64,000 nucleotides of DNA from AP-15 sp963796155 (GTDB lineage: Bacteria; Pseudomonadota; Alphaproteobacteria; ATCC43930; CGMCC-115725). A program made the position numbers and the translations under genes. Numbering within the stretch: position 1 is the stretch's first letter; every line of letters begins with the position of its first letter. The DNA is taken from NCBI GenBank assembly GCA_963796155.1, contig CAWCKT010000016.1, positions 1 through 64,000 on the forward strand, given 5' to 3'. The notes below the pieces were generated by a model. That model worked only from the letters and a program-made list of their open reading frames with translations, made no database searches and was not told where the DNA came from. Shown here one piece after another: positions 52,467 through 60,273 of the stretch.

Positions 52467-53387
52467 ATGTGCTCGCGCAAGGTCCGTTCTCGGAAGCGAC
52501 GCTGGCGGCTCGTTTCCGTTGCGAACGCGGCCGGCATGCTGGCGCAGTGCTGGCTGACCGCCGGCGCCTGGGCGATCGATATCGAGCCGAGAGACTATAT
52601 CCCGGCGCCCTCGGGAACCAACCTTATCGCCCTCTACTCTCTGTTCGACGACTACGGGCCCCTCAATATAGCGCGAGGTCCCACCATTCGCAGCGCCACT
52701 GACGTGCATTCCTACCTGGAAATATTGCGGTATATCTATTACGGAGACATCGAGGGTCGATCATACGCATTGCAGCTCGTCCTCCCGACGGGCACAGCGC
52801 ATGGCGAGATCGCCGGACAGAAACTGCCGAGCGTCGCGGGGATCGGCGATATTCTTGTTGCCGCCGGCGTCTCTCTGCTGCCGCATCCGGAACCGGATAT
52901 GAATGTCGGCATCGTCAGCTACACCTCGCTCCCGACCGGAAACTACGCGCCCGAGCGCGTGCTGAACCTGGGCGCCAACAGTTGGAGCGAGGACGTGCAG
53001 TTCGGCTACACGCAAGGCATGGTCGGCGACAATGTGTGGTTCGACTTCGCAGCCGACATCGTCGCCTATGGCACGAACGCGCAGGCCGGCCCGAGCCGTC
53101 AGCCGCTGCTCCAGCAGACCACCTACCAGCTCCAGTCTTGGCTGAGCTTAGCATCTTCTCCGACCTCGCTGGTCTCGGTCGGATACTCCGCTCTCCTTGG
53201 CGGAACAGAGAGTCTCGGCGGTCTGCCGAATGGCGTGAAGACCCAGTCGCAACAGATCCGTGCCGCCTATACGCAGGTCCTCTCACCGTCATTCCAAATT
53301 CTCGGCAGCATCTCGCATGACATCAATGTCGTCGGCGGGTTCAAGCAGACCTTTGGGTTAACCATACGCGCGGCTTACTTCTTCTAG
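52467..53387 (+). CDS. Outer-membrane beta-barrel transporter (MetA-pathway of phenol degradation type)
   Basis: The 306-aa product has an N-terminal signal-like segment (LVSVANAAGMLAQCWLTAGA with WAIDIE) and a mature part starting DIEPRDYIPAPSGTNLIALY, a hallmark of the family called putative MetA-pathway of phenol degradation. Alternating strands (LVLPTGTAHGEIAGQKLPSV, VGIVSYTSLPTGNYAPERVL) and the C-terminal Phe in TIRAAYFF fit an outer-membrane channel. Members are linked to uptake of hydrophobic compounds. It is divergent from the flavoenzyme cluster with 138 bp between the starts, so it may serve the same pathway. Confidence 0.82.
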   Translation: MCSRKVRSRKRRWRLVSVANAAGMLAQCWLTAGAWAIDIEPRDYIPAPSGTNLIALYSLFDDYGPLNIARGPTIRSATDVHSYLEILRYIYYGDIEGRSYALQLVLPTGTAHGEIAGQKLPSVAGIGDILVAAGVSLLPHPEPDMNVGIVSYTSLPTGNYAPERVLNLGANSWSEDVQFGYTQGMVGDNVWFDFAADIVAYGTNAQAGPSRQPLLQQTTYQLQSWLSLASSPTSLVSVGYSALLGGTESLGGLPNGVKTQSQQIRAAYTQVLSPSFQILGSISHDINVVGGFKQTFGLTIRAAYFF

Positions 53388-53716
53388 GAGCGTTCGCTGA
53401 TCCGGTGGGTGTCCTGATCGAGCTCATTGACGCGCCGGAGCGACCGCAGCCTGCAGCCTACACCGAGAAATATTTCTCCTGGGGGTGGTGAATGACGATG
53501 GCCGAGGTCGACCGACGACCGCGCCGAGCTCGACCGCTTCCGCATCAAGAACCCCTCGGCCAGCGCCGAAGACCGTGACGGCATTCTAGTGTTCCTTGCC
53601 CACAACAATGGACCTGCGCACGACGCTCGAGGAATGGCCCGCTATCCGCTTCCACGAAACCCGCGAACAGAGTTAAAAGGCGCAGTCACCAGGACCGGCG
53701 ACAAGGGAATTCGCAA
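53388..53716. other. Intergenic stretch with a metH tail scrap
   Basis: The 329-bp region between the channel gene and the GST gene holds the metH end fragment at 53461-53515 and, to its right, a + strand frame reading RAELDRFRIKNPSASAEDRD without start or partner, probably another gene scrap. A ribosome site-like AAGGGAATTC precedes the GST start. Confidence 0.4.
53461..53515 (-). pseudogene. metH: metH 3'-end fragment (last ~17 codons)
   Basis: The minus strand encodes STSAIVIHHPQEKYFSV and a stop, matching the end of the metH at 60274 (TSAIVVHHPQAKYFSV) with two residue changes. The match stops at GAGGTCGAC, the same point where the larger metH fragment at 54767 begins after its own break. 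The two pieces look like one metH copy interrupted by about 1.25 kb. Confidence 0.82.
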
Positions 53717-54358
53717 ATGCCCGATGAACTCGTCTTCTACACTCATCCGCAGTCGCGCGGCCGCATCGTCCGATGGATGCTGGAGGAAACCGGCCAGCCC
53801 TATCGCACAGAGCTGCTCGAATACGGCATGACGATGAAGGCCCCGGCCTATCTCGCGATCAATCCGATGGGAAAAGTGCCGGCGCTGCGGCACGGCGACA
53901 CGGTCGTCACCGAGGCGGCTGCGATATGTGCGTACCTCGCCGATGTGTTTCCCGAGGCTCGCCTTGCGCCGCCGCCAGGTGACCGCCTGCGCGGCCCCTA
54001 TTACCGCTGGCTGTTCTTCGTCGCCGGCCCGCTCGAAGCGGCCTGGACCAACAAGGCAATGGGCTTTGACGTGCCGCCGGAGCGCGAACGGATGATGGGC
54101 TACGGACGCTTCGAGCGGGTCATCGACGTCCTCGAAGAGGCGGTGTCGCGGGCCGAATATGTGGTCGGCGATGACTTCACCGCCGCCGATGTGTATGTCG
54201 GCTCCGGCATCGGCTTTGGCATGCAGTTCGGCATGATCGAAAAGCGCCCGGCCTTCGAGCGGTACTGGCAGCGGCTGAGCGCCCGGCCGGCGGCGCAGCG
54301 CGCCAAGGAGATCGACGACAGGCTCGCGGCGGCGCAGTTGCCACAATCTCCCGGCTAG
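53717..54358 (+). CDS. Glutathione S-transferase family protein
   Basis: The 213-aa product has an N-terminal thioredoxin-like domain (ELVFYTHPQSRGRIVRWMLE, with Ser/Arg at the usual catalytic position, and the cis-Pro MGKVPALRHGDTVVTEAAAI, where E-A/S binds the gamma-Glu of glutathione) and a helical C-terminal domain ending in YWQRLSARPAAQRAKEIDD. The sequence GFDVPPERERMMGYGRFERV is typical of bacterial beta-like GSTs. It probably conjugates or reduces xenobiotics with glutathione. It is intact although it lies in the middle of a zone of gene scraps and inside an apparent interruption of a metH copy. Confidence 0.9.
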   Translation: MPDELVFYTHPQSRGRIVRWMLEETGQPYRTELLEYGMTMKAPAYLAINPMGKVPALRHGDTVVTEAAAICAYLADVFPEARLAPPPGDRLRGPYYRWLFFVAGPLEAAWTNKAMGFDVPPERERMMGYGRFERVIDVLEEAVSRAEYVVGDDFTAADVYVGSGIGFGMQFGMIEKRPAFERYWQRLSARPAAQRAKEIDDRLAAAQLPQSPG

Positions 54359-54542
54359 AACCGGAACCGTAGGGCGGGTGCAACCCGTGGTCGCGCGGCG
54401 GGACGGGACGGCGGGTCGCGCTTGCGCTGCACCCGCCCTCCCCATCCCCGCGGAAATAGGTTCCAGACATGCCGTTCGTCGCTCTCCCCGGGGTGCCTTC
54501 CGAGGGAACGACGATTTCATGATCGGATGCGGCTCCAATACG

Positions 54543-54766
54543 TCATTCCTCTCCCAGTCGGCTCGCCATCAGGCGCTTCACCGGCGGCAGTGCTTCGATA
54601 GCCCGCATCGTCAAGCGCGAGAACATCAACGCGGGCCGGCTTTCGTTGACGGTCTGGTGCATCGCTTTCAGTGAATTGCGCACGGCCCGAAAACCGTAGT
54701 CGCGCATGCCAGCCTCGTAGTCGCGGATCGCCTCGAGGAGGTCGCGCTCTCCGCGATGCGCCGCCG
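54543..54766 (-). pseudogene. C-terminal fragment of an FAD-dependent monooxygenase
   Basis: The minus strand reads AHRGERDLLEAIRDYEAGMR, then DYGFRAVRNSLKAMHQTVNE, ending PPVKRLMASRLGEE and a stop. This is the tail pattern of FAD-binding (PheA/UbiH-like) hydroxylases (I.DYE..M..YGF.AVR.S). It is fused in frame to the metH fragment on its 5' side, giving a 191-codon chimeric open frame. The catalytic FAD domain is missing, so no function is expected. Confidence 0.68.
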
Positions 54767-55202
54767 ACTGCTCGGGGTCGAGCTGGTCTTCCTCGGAGAG
54801 GGTGATGCCGATCTCCTCGGCGTTGAGCAGGGCCAGGAGCTGCTTCTGGTCGGCGAGGTTGGGGCAAGCCGGGTAGCCGAAGGAATAGCGGCTGCCGCGA
54901 TAGCCTTGCGCCAGCATCGCCTCGGGATCGCGCGCCTCCTCGGCGGCGAAACCGAGCTCGCCGCGGATCCGCTTGTGCAGATATTCGGCGAAGGCCTCGG
55001 CCATCTCGACCGAGAGGCCGTGCAGATAGAGGTAATCCTGGTAGCGGTTTTCGGCGAACCACTCGCGGGCGGCCTCCGAGGCGCGCCGGCCCATCGTGAC
55101 GACCTGCAGCGCGATCACGTCGCGCCCCGCGTTGCCGACGTCGCGGAAGAAATCCGCGATGCAGAGGCCGCCGTCTTTGTTCTGGCGCGGGAACGAGAAA
55201 CG
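54767..55202 (-). pseudogene. metH: metH 3' internal fragment (second copy)
   Basis: About 435 bp align with 60337-60771 of the main metH. The piece reads in one frame as VVTMGRRASEAAREWFAENR, YQDYLYLHGLSVEMAEAFAE, RGELGFAAEEARDPEAMLAQ and NLADQKQLLALLNAEEIGIT, the SAM-binding activation domain. It lacks the two one-base insertions seen in the main copy. On the left it joins the flavin monooxygenase tail, on the right a P-type ATPase tail of opposite polarity, so it is an orphan fragment. Confidence 0.88.
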
Positions 55203-55406
55203 GCGTTGCCGCCGAACCGGTACTTGGTCGGCGCGCTCGGCCTCTCGTTCGCCGCGCAGGCCGCGGCGCTGTTCATGCCCGGTTTGCGCAACCTTTTCGG
55301 ACCGCCGCTCGGCATCGCAGAGTTCGGAATTTTAGCCCGGCCGCCGGCGCGGCCCCCGCTGCTGGCGGTCGAGGCAATACGCGGGGGCCAAGCGCGCGCT
55401 GGCTAG
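55203..55406 (+). pseudogene. C-terminal fragment of a cation-transporting P-type ATPase
   Basis: The + strand reads ALPPNRYLVGALGLSFAAQA, then AALFMPGLRNLFGPPLGIAE, the last two transmembrane helices of Ca2+-ATPase-like pumps (pattern N+yL..A+.lS...Q......P.L+..F....L....). The end (ARPPARPPLLAVEAIRGGQA) is degraded or frame-shifted. Nothing of the catalytic core is present. The junction with the metH fragment is abrupt. Confidence 0.6.
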
Positions 55407-55438
55407 CCGTTATTGCCGGCGCCGCGAGGACGGCCAGC

Positions 55439-55765
55439 TCAGTGTTGCCCGGAAGAATACGGCGGTGCGTAATTTCCTGGTGGGTAATATCCCGGCGGGT
55501 AATACCCGGACGGCGGGTAATAGGGCGGCCGGTAATAGCCGTAGTAAGGAGGCGGCGCGCCCGCGAGCAGCCAGAACGGGGCAGTGACGATCGTCGCGGC
55601 GCCGACGACGACGGCGCCGGCTATGCAGAACGGCCAGAACAGTGGAAACGGCGAGCAGGCGGGATAAGAAGGCGGCGGATAATATTGCGCCGTGGCGGTC
55701 GCGAGCGGCAGAGCGGCGAGCCCGGCAGCGAACGCGGCCGAAATCGCGATACGACGGAGGCGCAT
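55439..55765 (-). CDS. Secreted Tyr/Pro-rich small protein
   Basis: Start MRLRRIAISAAFAAGLAALP with cleavage near ATAQ gives a 108-aa precursor. After the signal peptide come YYPPPSYPACSPFPLFWPFC, a hydrophobic segment AGAVVVGAATIVTAPFWLLA (probably a membrane helix) and a Tyr-Pro-Gly repeat tail (YYPPSGYYPPGYYPPGNYAP). The tail arises from GGCGGGTAAT-type nucleotide repeats. Similar small proteins are frequent in Bradyrhizobium relatives; function unknown, possibly envelope-associated. Confidence 0.6.
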   Translation of the reverse strand: MRLRRIAISAAFAAGLAALPLATATAQYYPPPSYPACSPFPLFWPFCIAGAVVVGAATIVTAPFWLLAGAPPPYYGYYRPPYYPPSGYYPPGYYPPGNYAPPYSSGQH

Positions 55766-56182
55766 CGGGGTCTCCCGGGTTGTATCCCGCGCGCCAAGAC
55801 CACCGAAAGTATCGGACACGCGAGCATCACAAAGCCTACTCGGTATCGCGCGAGCGGGCTAGCGCCGAACAACGCATTGGCCGTTTACCGTCGGAGCAAC
55901 GCGGCGCGCAGAGAACGCCTTCAGACGTCGCAGGTGAAGCGGCTCCCGGTATTCCAATCGATCGGAGCCATCACCACCGGACGTGATCCGTGGGCCTTCA
56001 GCCCAAGACCTCACAACCTGACCCGAGCTTTTCTGCTGCTTTCACGACCCGTGGGAGGGTGTAACTGGACTCGATAATGCACTCCTTTGGGCTTCGATCG
56101 ACCTGGTTCGGAGGGCGGCGCTCGACCCAATGCGGACAGAAGCCGTATCCGGCTTTTTCGCGGCGTGATAACATTGGCGCAT
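55766..56182. other. Intergenic region before the ABC binding-protein gene
   Basis: About 417 bp with no supported gene. The short frames crossing it are not protein-like. AT content rises from about 56140 toward the next gene, where its promoter should be (GATAACATTGGCGCATATGA). Confidence 0.3.
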
Positions 56183-57172
56183 ATGAGGCCAGGGATGCGC
56201 ACGAGGCGGCGGGAGTTCATTCTCGGTCTTGCGATGCTCGCCAACGCTGGCCGCGCGAGCGCTCAAGGCCGGGTGCGTCGTGTCGGGGTGCTCGTTAACT
56301 TTACGGAACCAAACCACGTTTTCGAAACGAGTCTCGAAACGCTTCTCAAAGAGAAGGGATGGATAGTCGGCCGAAATCTCCAGATTGAATATCGAATAAC
56401 TGGTGGCGATACTAATCTCTCACGAGCATATGCCCGCGAGCTGCTCGCGTGGCAGCCAGATGTTCTATTCGCAGTAACCAACACATCTATGGCCGCACTG
56501 TATGCCGAACATTCTAACATTCCGACCGTTTTCACGTGGGTCAGCGATCCAGTCGGAATGCATTACGTCGAGAGCTTCTCGAGGCCCGGGGGCAACGTGA
56601 CTGGTTTTACGCCATTTGAACCGTCTCTCGGCGGCAAATGGCTTTCTCTTTTGAAGGAAGCGGCTCCAAACGTCGAGCATATAGGGATAGTGTATAACCC
56701 TGAACCGGGCAACAACTCCTCAGCGTTTCGCAAGTCAATTGATGAAGTCGCAAGCAAACTAGGGATTGTTTCGGTTGAGACACCGAGCGGCGATAGTTCC
56801 GACATTGATCGTCTTATTCGCTCGCTCAAGGATGAGCCGAATAGTGGGCTCGTTTTTCTGCCGGATGCGATCACGGCGGCGCGGCGCGTTCAGATTACTG
56901 CGCTGGTTGCGCAGTGCAGGCTGCCCGCGATCTACCCGCTTCGCCTCTTCTGCGAGGCCGGCGGCCTCATGTCGTACGGGGTGAAGACCGACAAGCTTCT
57001 CGCAGACGCAGCATCCTATGTTGATCGAATTTTACGTGGTGCCAATCCTGCCGAATTGCCTGTTCAAGCCCCAACGGAATATGAGTTTGTTGTGAACGAA
57101 AAAACTGCACGGCAACTCGGCCTGCAACTGCCGCCCTTGCTGCTCGCTCGCGCCGACGCAGTGATCGAATAG
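56183..57172 (+). CDS. ABC transporter substrate-binding protein (TrpX/PF04392-type)
   Basis: I start at MRPGMRTRRREFILGLAMLA (329 aa); a second ATG follows 12 bp later. The RRREFILG sequence before the hydrophobic stretch is twin-arginine-like, with cleavage near ASAQG. The mature protein is an ABC_sub_bind protein: VGVLVNFTEPNHVFETSLET, EKGWIVGRNLQIEYRITGGD, ELLAWQPDVLFAVTNTSMAA, VFTWVSDPVGMHYVESFSRP with GGNVTG, and the ending YEFVVNEKTARQLGLQLPP. Its base composition is clearly more AT-rich than its neighbours, suggesting separate acquisition. Such orphan binding proteins are highly amplified in Bradyrhizobium-like genomes. Substrate unknown. Confidence 0.88.
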   Translation: MRPGMRTRRREFILGLAMLANAGRASAQGRVRRVGVLVNFTEPNHVFETSLETLLKEKGWIVGRNLQIEYRITGGDTNLSRAYARELLAWQPDVLFAVTNTSMAALYAEHSNIPTVFTWVSDPVGMHYVESFSRPGGNVTGFTPFEPSLGGKWLSLLKEAAPNVEHIGIVYNPEPGNNSSAFRKSIDEVASKLGIVSVETPSGDSSDIDRLIRSLKDEPNSGLVFLPDAITAARRVQITALVAQCRLPAIYPLRLFCEAGGLMSYGVKTDKLLADAASYVDRILRGANPAELPVQAPTEYEFVVNEKTARQLGLQLPPLLLARADAVIE

Positions 57173-57366
57173 AGCTTTCTTGTTGCGATGCATGAGTTCG
57201 CTTGCCACCCGGTGAAGCCGTTCGCGGCCCGTCGAGCTCATCGACCGCCCTCGACCCCGAGGCAACGGCTCAAACCGACCCAAACCGGTCATTCAAGCCG
57301 GGATACGCGGGTAGCGCTCTCGGATAACGGTGAGGGCGAGGATCGCGGCGAGGCGGTGGGTGGCGG

Positions 57367-59133
57367 TTATGCGGTCTCGCCCATCGCCAGCCGCAGACCG
57401 GACAGGTAAAGCTCGCGGTCCTCAGGCTTCCGGTAGGACAGCCCGCTCGGCACTACAACGGACGTGATGGCGCGCAGCCGCGCCACGATCTCTCGCGCGT
57501 CGTCGAGCCGACCCAGATGGGCGTAGCAGGCGGCGAGAAAGCGATATGGCGCCGAGGAGCTTTGATCCTCTTGGATCGCGAGGAGCAGCTTTGGCACGGC
57601 TTCGTCGAACCGGCGGCTAAAAAAATGGGCGCGGCCTATTAGCAAGAACGACGTGCCGACTCGGGCGCGGGGACTGAGCCGCAGCGCGGCCTCGGCATGC
57701 TCGATCGCGATGTCGGGCTGGCCGGCCCACAACCTGAGGACGCCGCTGATGTGCCAGCCGCGGGCGTAGTTCGGGTTGAGCGCGAGGGCACGGTCGACCA
57801 ACGCCATCATGGCGCCGATGTCCTCGCCGAAGTAGGCCAGCGCGTTGGCGGCATTGGCCAGGATGCCCGGATCGTCGCCGGCCACTTCCAAGGCCCGCCT
57901 GGCGAAATCGGTGCCCTTGCGACGGTCCGCCGCCGGATCTTCGCTCTGATCGTCAGTGAGCAGCCGAAAACAGAAGAACGCGGCCCAGGCGAGTGCCGGT
58001 CCGTAACGCGGATCGCGTGCAATCGCCTGCTCCAAAAGACGCAGCGCCTCGGGAATTTGTCGTGCCGAGGGCCAGACCGCACAGGCGCGCAGATAGAGGT
58101 CGTAGGCGGTCAGATCGGCGGTCGGGCGGCTGGCCGAACGGACGGTCTCGGCGGCCTGCAACGCCGGCTCGATCACGCCGGCGATGCTCGATGCCACCTT
58201 GTCCTGAAGATCGAACACGTCTTCGAGCGAGCCGTCGAAGCGGTCGGCCCACAGATGCGCGCCGGTCGCGGCGTCGACCAACTGGCCGGTGATGCGCACC
58301 CGGTTTCCGCCTTTGCGCACCGAGCCTTCGAGCACATAGCGCACGCCAAGCTCGCGCCCGACCTGCTTCACATCAACGGCCTGTCCCTTGTAGGAAAAGC
58401 TCGAATTGCGGGCGATCACGAACAGCCAGCGGATGCGAGAGAGCGCGGTGATGATCTCCTCGACCATGCCGTCGACGAAATATTCCTGCTCCGGGTCGCC
58501 GCTGATGTTCTGAAACGGCAACACCGCGATCGAGGGCTTGTCCGGCAGCGCGGGCGGTGCTGGCGCTACGCTCTGCGCTTCGGAGCCACGGCCTTCGCTG
58601 ACGCGGACGCAGTAGACGCGCAGCGGTCGCGCGATGTTCTTGACCTGCTGCTCGCCCATGTCGTCGAAGGCAACGTCCAGCCGGTCGCGCACCTGATCGC
58701 GGACCACACGGCTGACGCAGATCCCACCGGGCGGCGCCAGTCCTTCGAGGCGCGCCGCGATATTGACGCCGTCGCCGTAAATGTCGCCGTCGTCGATGAT
58801 GATGTCGCCGAGATTGATGCCGATGCGGAACTCGATCCGCTGATCTTCCGGGACACTGGTGTTGCGCTCGATCATCCCGCGCTGCACCGCGAGGCCGCAG
58901 GTGACCGCTTCAACGACGCTCGGGAACTCGATCAGGAGACCGTCCCCGGTGGTCTTGACGATGCGGCCCTTGTGTTCGGCGATCTTAGGATCAGTCAGTT
59001 CGCGCCGATGCGCTCGGAGCCGCGCCAACGTGCCAACCTCATCCTGGCCCACCAGCCGGCTGTAACCGACCACGTCGGCCGCGAGGATTGCGGCGAGGCG
59101 GCGGTCCACCCGATCCTGCGATCCAGCCTGCAT
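57367..59133 (-). CDS. Adenylate/guanylate cyclase with FlgO-like and TPR domains
   Basis: The 588-aa product begins MQAGSQDRVDRRLAAILAAD, and the class III cyclase domain fills residues 10-180 (ILAADVVGYSRLVGQDE with metal Asp, KTTGDGLLIEFPSVVEAVTC with the second, INLGDIIIDDGDIYGDGVNI). A FlgO-like module follows (IAVLPFQNISGDPEQEYFVD, GMVEEIITALSRIRWLFVIA, then SFSYKGQAVDVKQVGRELGV). TPR-type repeats occupy the C-terminal half (AEAALRLSPRARVGTSFLLI). This is a standard cAMP-producing stress regulator of rhizobia and relatives. It is monocistronic, with 193 bp of non-coding DNA after its stop. Confidence 0.94.
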   Translation of the reverse strand: MQAGSQDRVDRRLAAILAADVVGYSRLVGQDEVGTLARLRAHRRELTDPKIAEHKGRIVKTTGDGLLIEFPSVVEAVTCGLAVQRGMIERNTSVPEDQRIEFRIGINLGDIIIDDGDIYGDGVNIAARLEGLAPPGGICVSRVVRDQVRDRLDVAFDDMGEQQVKNIARPLRVYCVRVSEGRGSEAQSVAPAPPALPDKPSIAVLPFQNISGDPEQEYFVDGMVEEIITALSRIRWLFVIARNSSFSYKGQAVDVKQVGRELGVRYVLEGSVRKGGNRVRITGQLVDAATGAHLWADRFDGSLEDVFDLQDKVASSIAGVIEPALQAAETVRSASRPTADLTAYDLYLRACAVWPSARQIPEALRLLEQAIARDPRYGPALAWAAFFCFRLLTDDQSEDPAADRRKGTDFARRALEVAGDDPGILANAANALAYFGEDIGAMMALVDRALALNPNYARGWHISGVLRLWAGQPDIAIEHAEAALRLSPRARVGTSFLLIGRAHFFSRRFDEAVPKLLLAIQEDQSSSAPYRFLAACYAHLGRLDDAREIVARLRAITSVVVPSGLSYRKPEDRELYLSGLRLAMGETA

Positions 59134-59454
59134 GGCATTCTCCCTGGTCGGGCAATTCTATACCGGGGAGCGCTGGTGCGCAGCACCGGCGAATGTCGCG
59201 TTTCCACCCCGAGCGGACCTCCGCATTAGCATCGATAAGCAAACTCGCCAGCGTTGGTTAACGACCCCGCCAAGATCCACCAGTCGCTAAAGGCGTCTTT
59301 AGCCCCGAAAAGGCTAGGGCCCAAACCCGAGCAGCACCGTCGCCCAAACATGTTGAACCGCCGCGAGGAGGACGATACCGGCGACAACGAAATCCTATTG
59401 CGGCCTGCGGAACTTGGCTGCGGCGTCGGCTATTACCCCTAGTTTTGATGGTCG

Positions 59455-59486
59455 CCCCGCCCGATAAACAGCCGGGCGGGGTTTCT
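59455..59486 (+). terminator. Rho-independent terminator
   Basis: CCCCGCCCG (59455-59463), a 9-base loop and CGGGCGGGG (59473-59481) form a perfect 9-bp GC stem, followed by TTTCT. It comes 13 bp after the stop of a short + strand frame (59350-59442, MLNRREEDDTGDNEILLRPA...), so that 30-codon frame or an unseen transcript may be real. Confidence 0.75.
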
Positions 59487-59497
59487 ACAAGCCAGTG

Positions 59498-59719
59498 TCA
59501 GACGATTGCGATGACCGCGGCAGCTACGATGCGATCAGCAACCCTGTCGATCGCCCAATCCCGAACAGCATTCTTGACTTCGGTGTGCGGATCATCAGCC
59601 GCGAGAATGGTTACGGCGGTGGTCAGAACACCGACCACATTCAGGGCGGCAGGGATCACCCCAATCCCAGCCACCTCGCAGGCGAGTACGACAACTCCCT
59701 TGAGGAGATTCCAGAGCAT
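59498..59719 (-). CDS. Small hydrophobic membrane protein
   Basis: A 73-aa product, with the ribosome site AAAGGAG ideally placed before the ATG at 59719. MLWNLLKGVVVLACEVAGIG followed by VIPAALNVVGVLTTAVTILA forms one or two transmembrane helices; the rest (DDPHTEVKNAVRDWAIDRVA) is an amphipathic tail. I do not recognise the family. The strong ribosome site and a terminator close to its 3' end support a real small gene. Confidence 0.58.
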   Translation of the reverse strand: MLWNLLKGVVVLACEVAGIGVIPAALNVVGVLTTAVTILAADDPHTEVKNAVRDWAIDRVADRIVAAAVIAIV

Positions 59720-59824
59720 CGTCCGTCTCCTTTCTCGGCAACGGCTGCCGAGAGACGGACGGGAGGACTCGCTGAGCTAAGCCCTCCGACTGCTCGCTCG
59801 GACCAGGCCGTCACCGCAACTAGA

Positions 59825-59945
59825 TTGCGGTTTCATGGTCACATCCGTGGTTGTTTAGCGGTCTCCCGAGGGAGACAGCGCGGAGATGGGTTCCGTCTGT
59901 CCGCGTGTCCACCCCGGCCACGCATAGGTGGCCGGCGTTTTTGCA
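59825..59945 (+). ncRNA. Candidate small RNA ending in a strong terminator
   Basis: No protein frame is convincing here, but two hairpins follow each other: GTCTCCC-GA-GGGAGAC at about 59860-59876, and CCGGCCAC-GCATAG-GTGGCCGG at 59914-59935 followed by CGTTTTT. That is the layout of a small structured transcript with an intrinsic terminator. The 5' end is a guess, and no known RNA family was recognised. Confidence 0.35.
59914..59942 (+). terminator. Rho-independent terminator
   Basis: A perfect 8-bp stem CCGGCCAC / GTGGCCGG with a 6-base loop, then CG and five T residues on the + strand. No obvious + strand protein gene precedes it, hence the small RNA proposal. Confidence 0.75.
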
Positions 59946-60062
59946 CTCATCGCCGCAGAAAAGGCCAATTTCCGCGGTAAGGTCCAATGTCTCACTTGGA
60001 TTTATGTTTGGTTGGATTTGAGATGTTTTTCTTGTTCATTGCCTTTTGGCGCCGGACCACGA

Positions 60063-60262
60063 TTTTCCCTGCTATTCGTCCGGCAGGGAAAACTTTTTCC
60101 CTGCTGGCGCGTCAAAATTCCCTGCCGGCAGATGCCCGATGCGAGCTTGCCGGAGATACTAAGCCATTGGCGCAACACGGATTCTCCACCGATCAGCCGG
60201 TTCGATTGCCGGGGCCGAATGCGATTTTTTCCCGTATTTTCCCGTGCGGCAGGGAAAATCGG
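60063..60262. repeat. Array of TTTCCCTGC motifs in both orientations
   Basis: TTTTCCCTGC (60063-60072) and GCAGGGAAAA (60083-60092) form a 10-bp inverted repeat; TTTCCCTGC recurs at 60096-60104 and TTCCCTGC at 60118-60125, with a further GCAGGGAAAA near 60250 and two TTTTCCCGT variants before it. The array lies in the 3' flank of metH and is AT-rich compared with its surroundings. Similar runs are known to me from dispersed repeats in rhizobial genomes; function unknown. Confidence 0.6.
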
Positions 60263-60273
60263 GTTTCGGGCGC

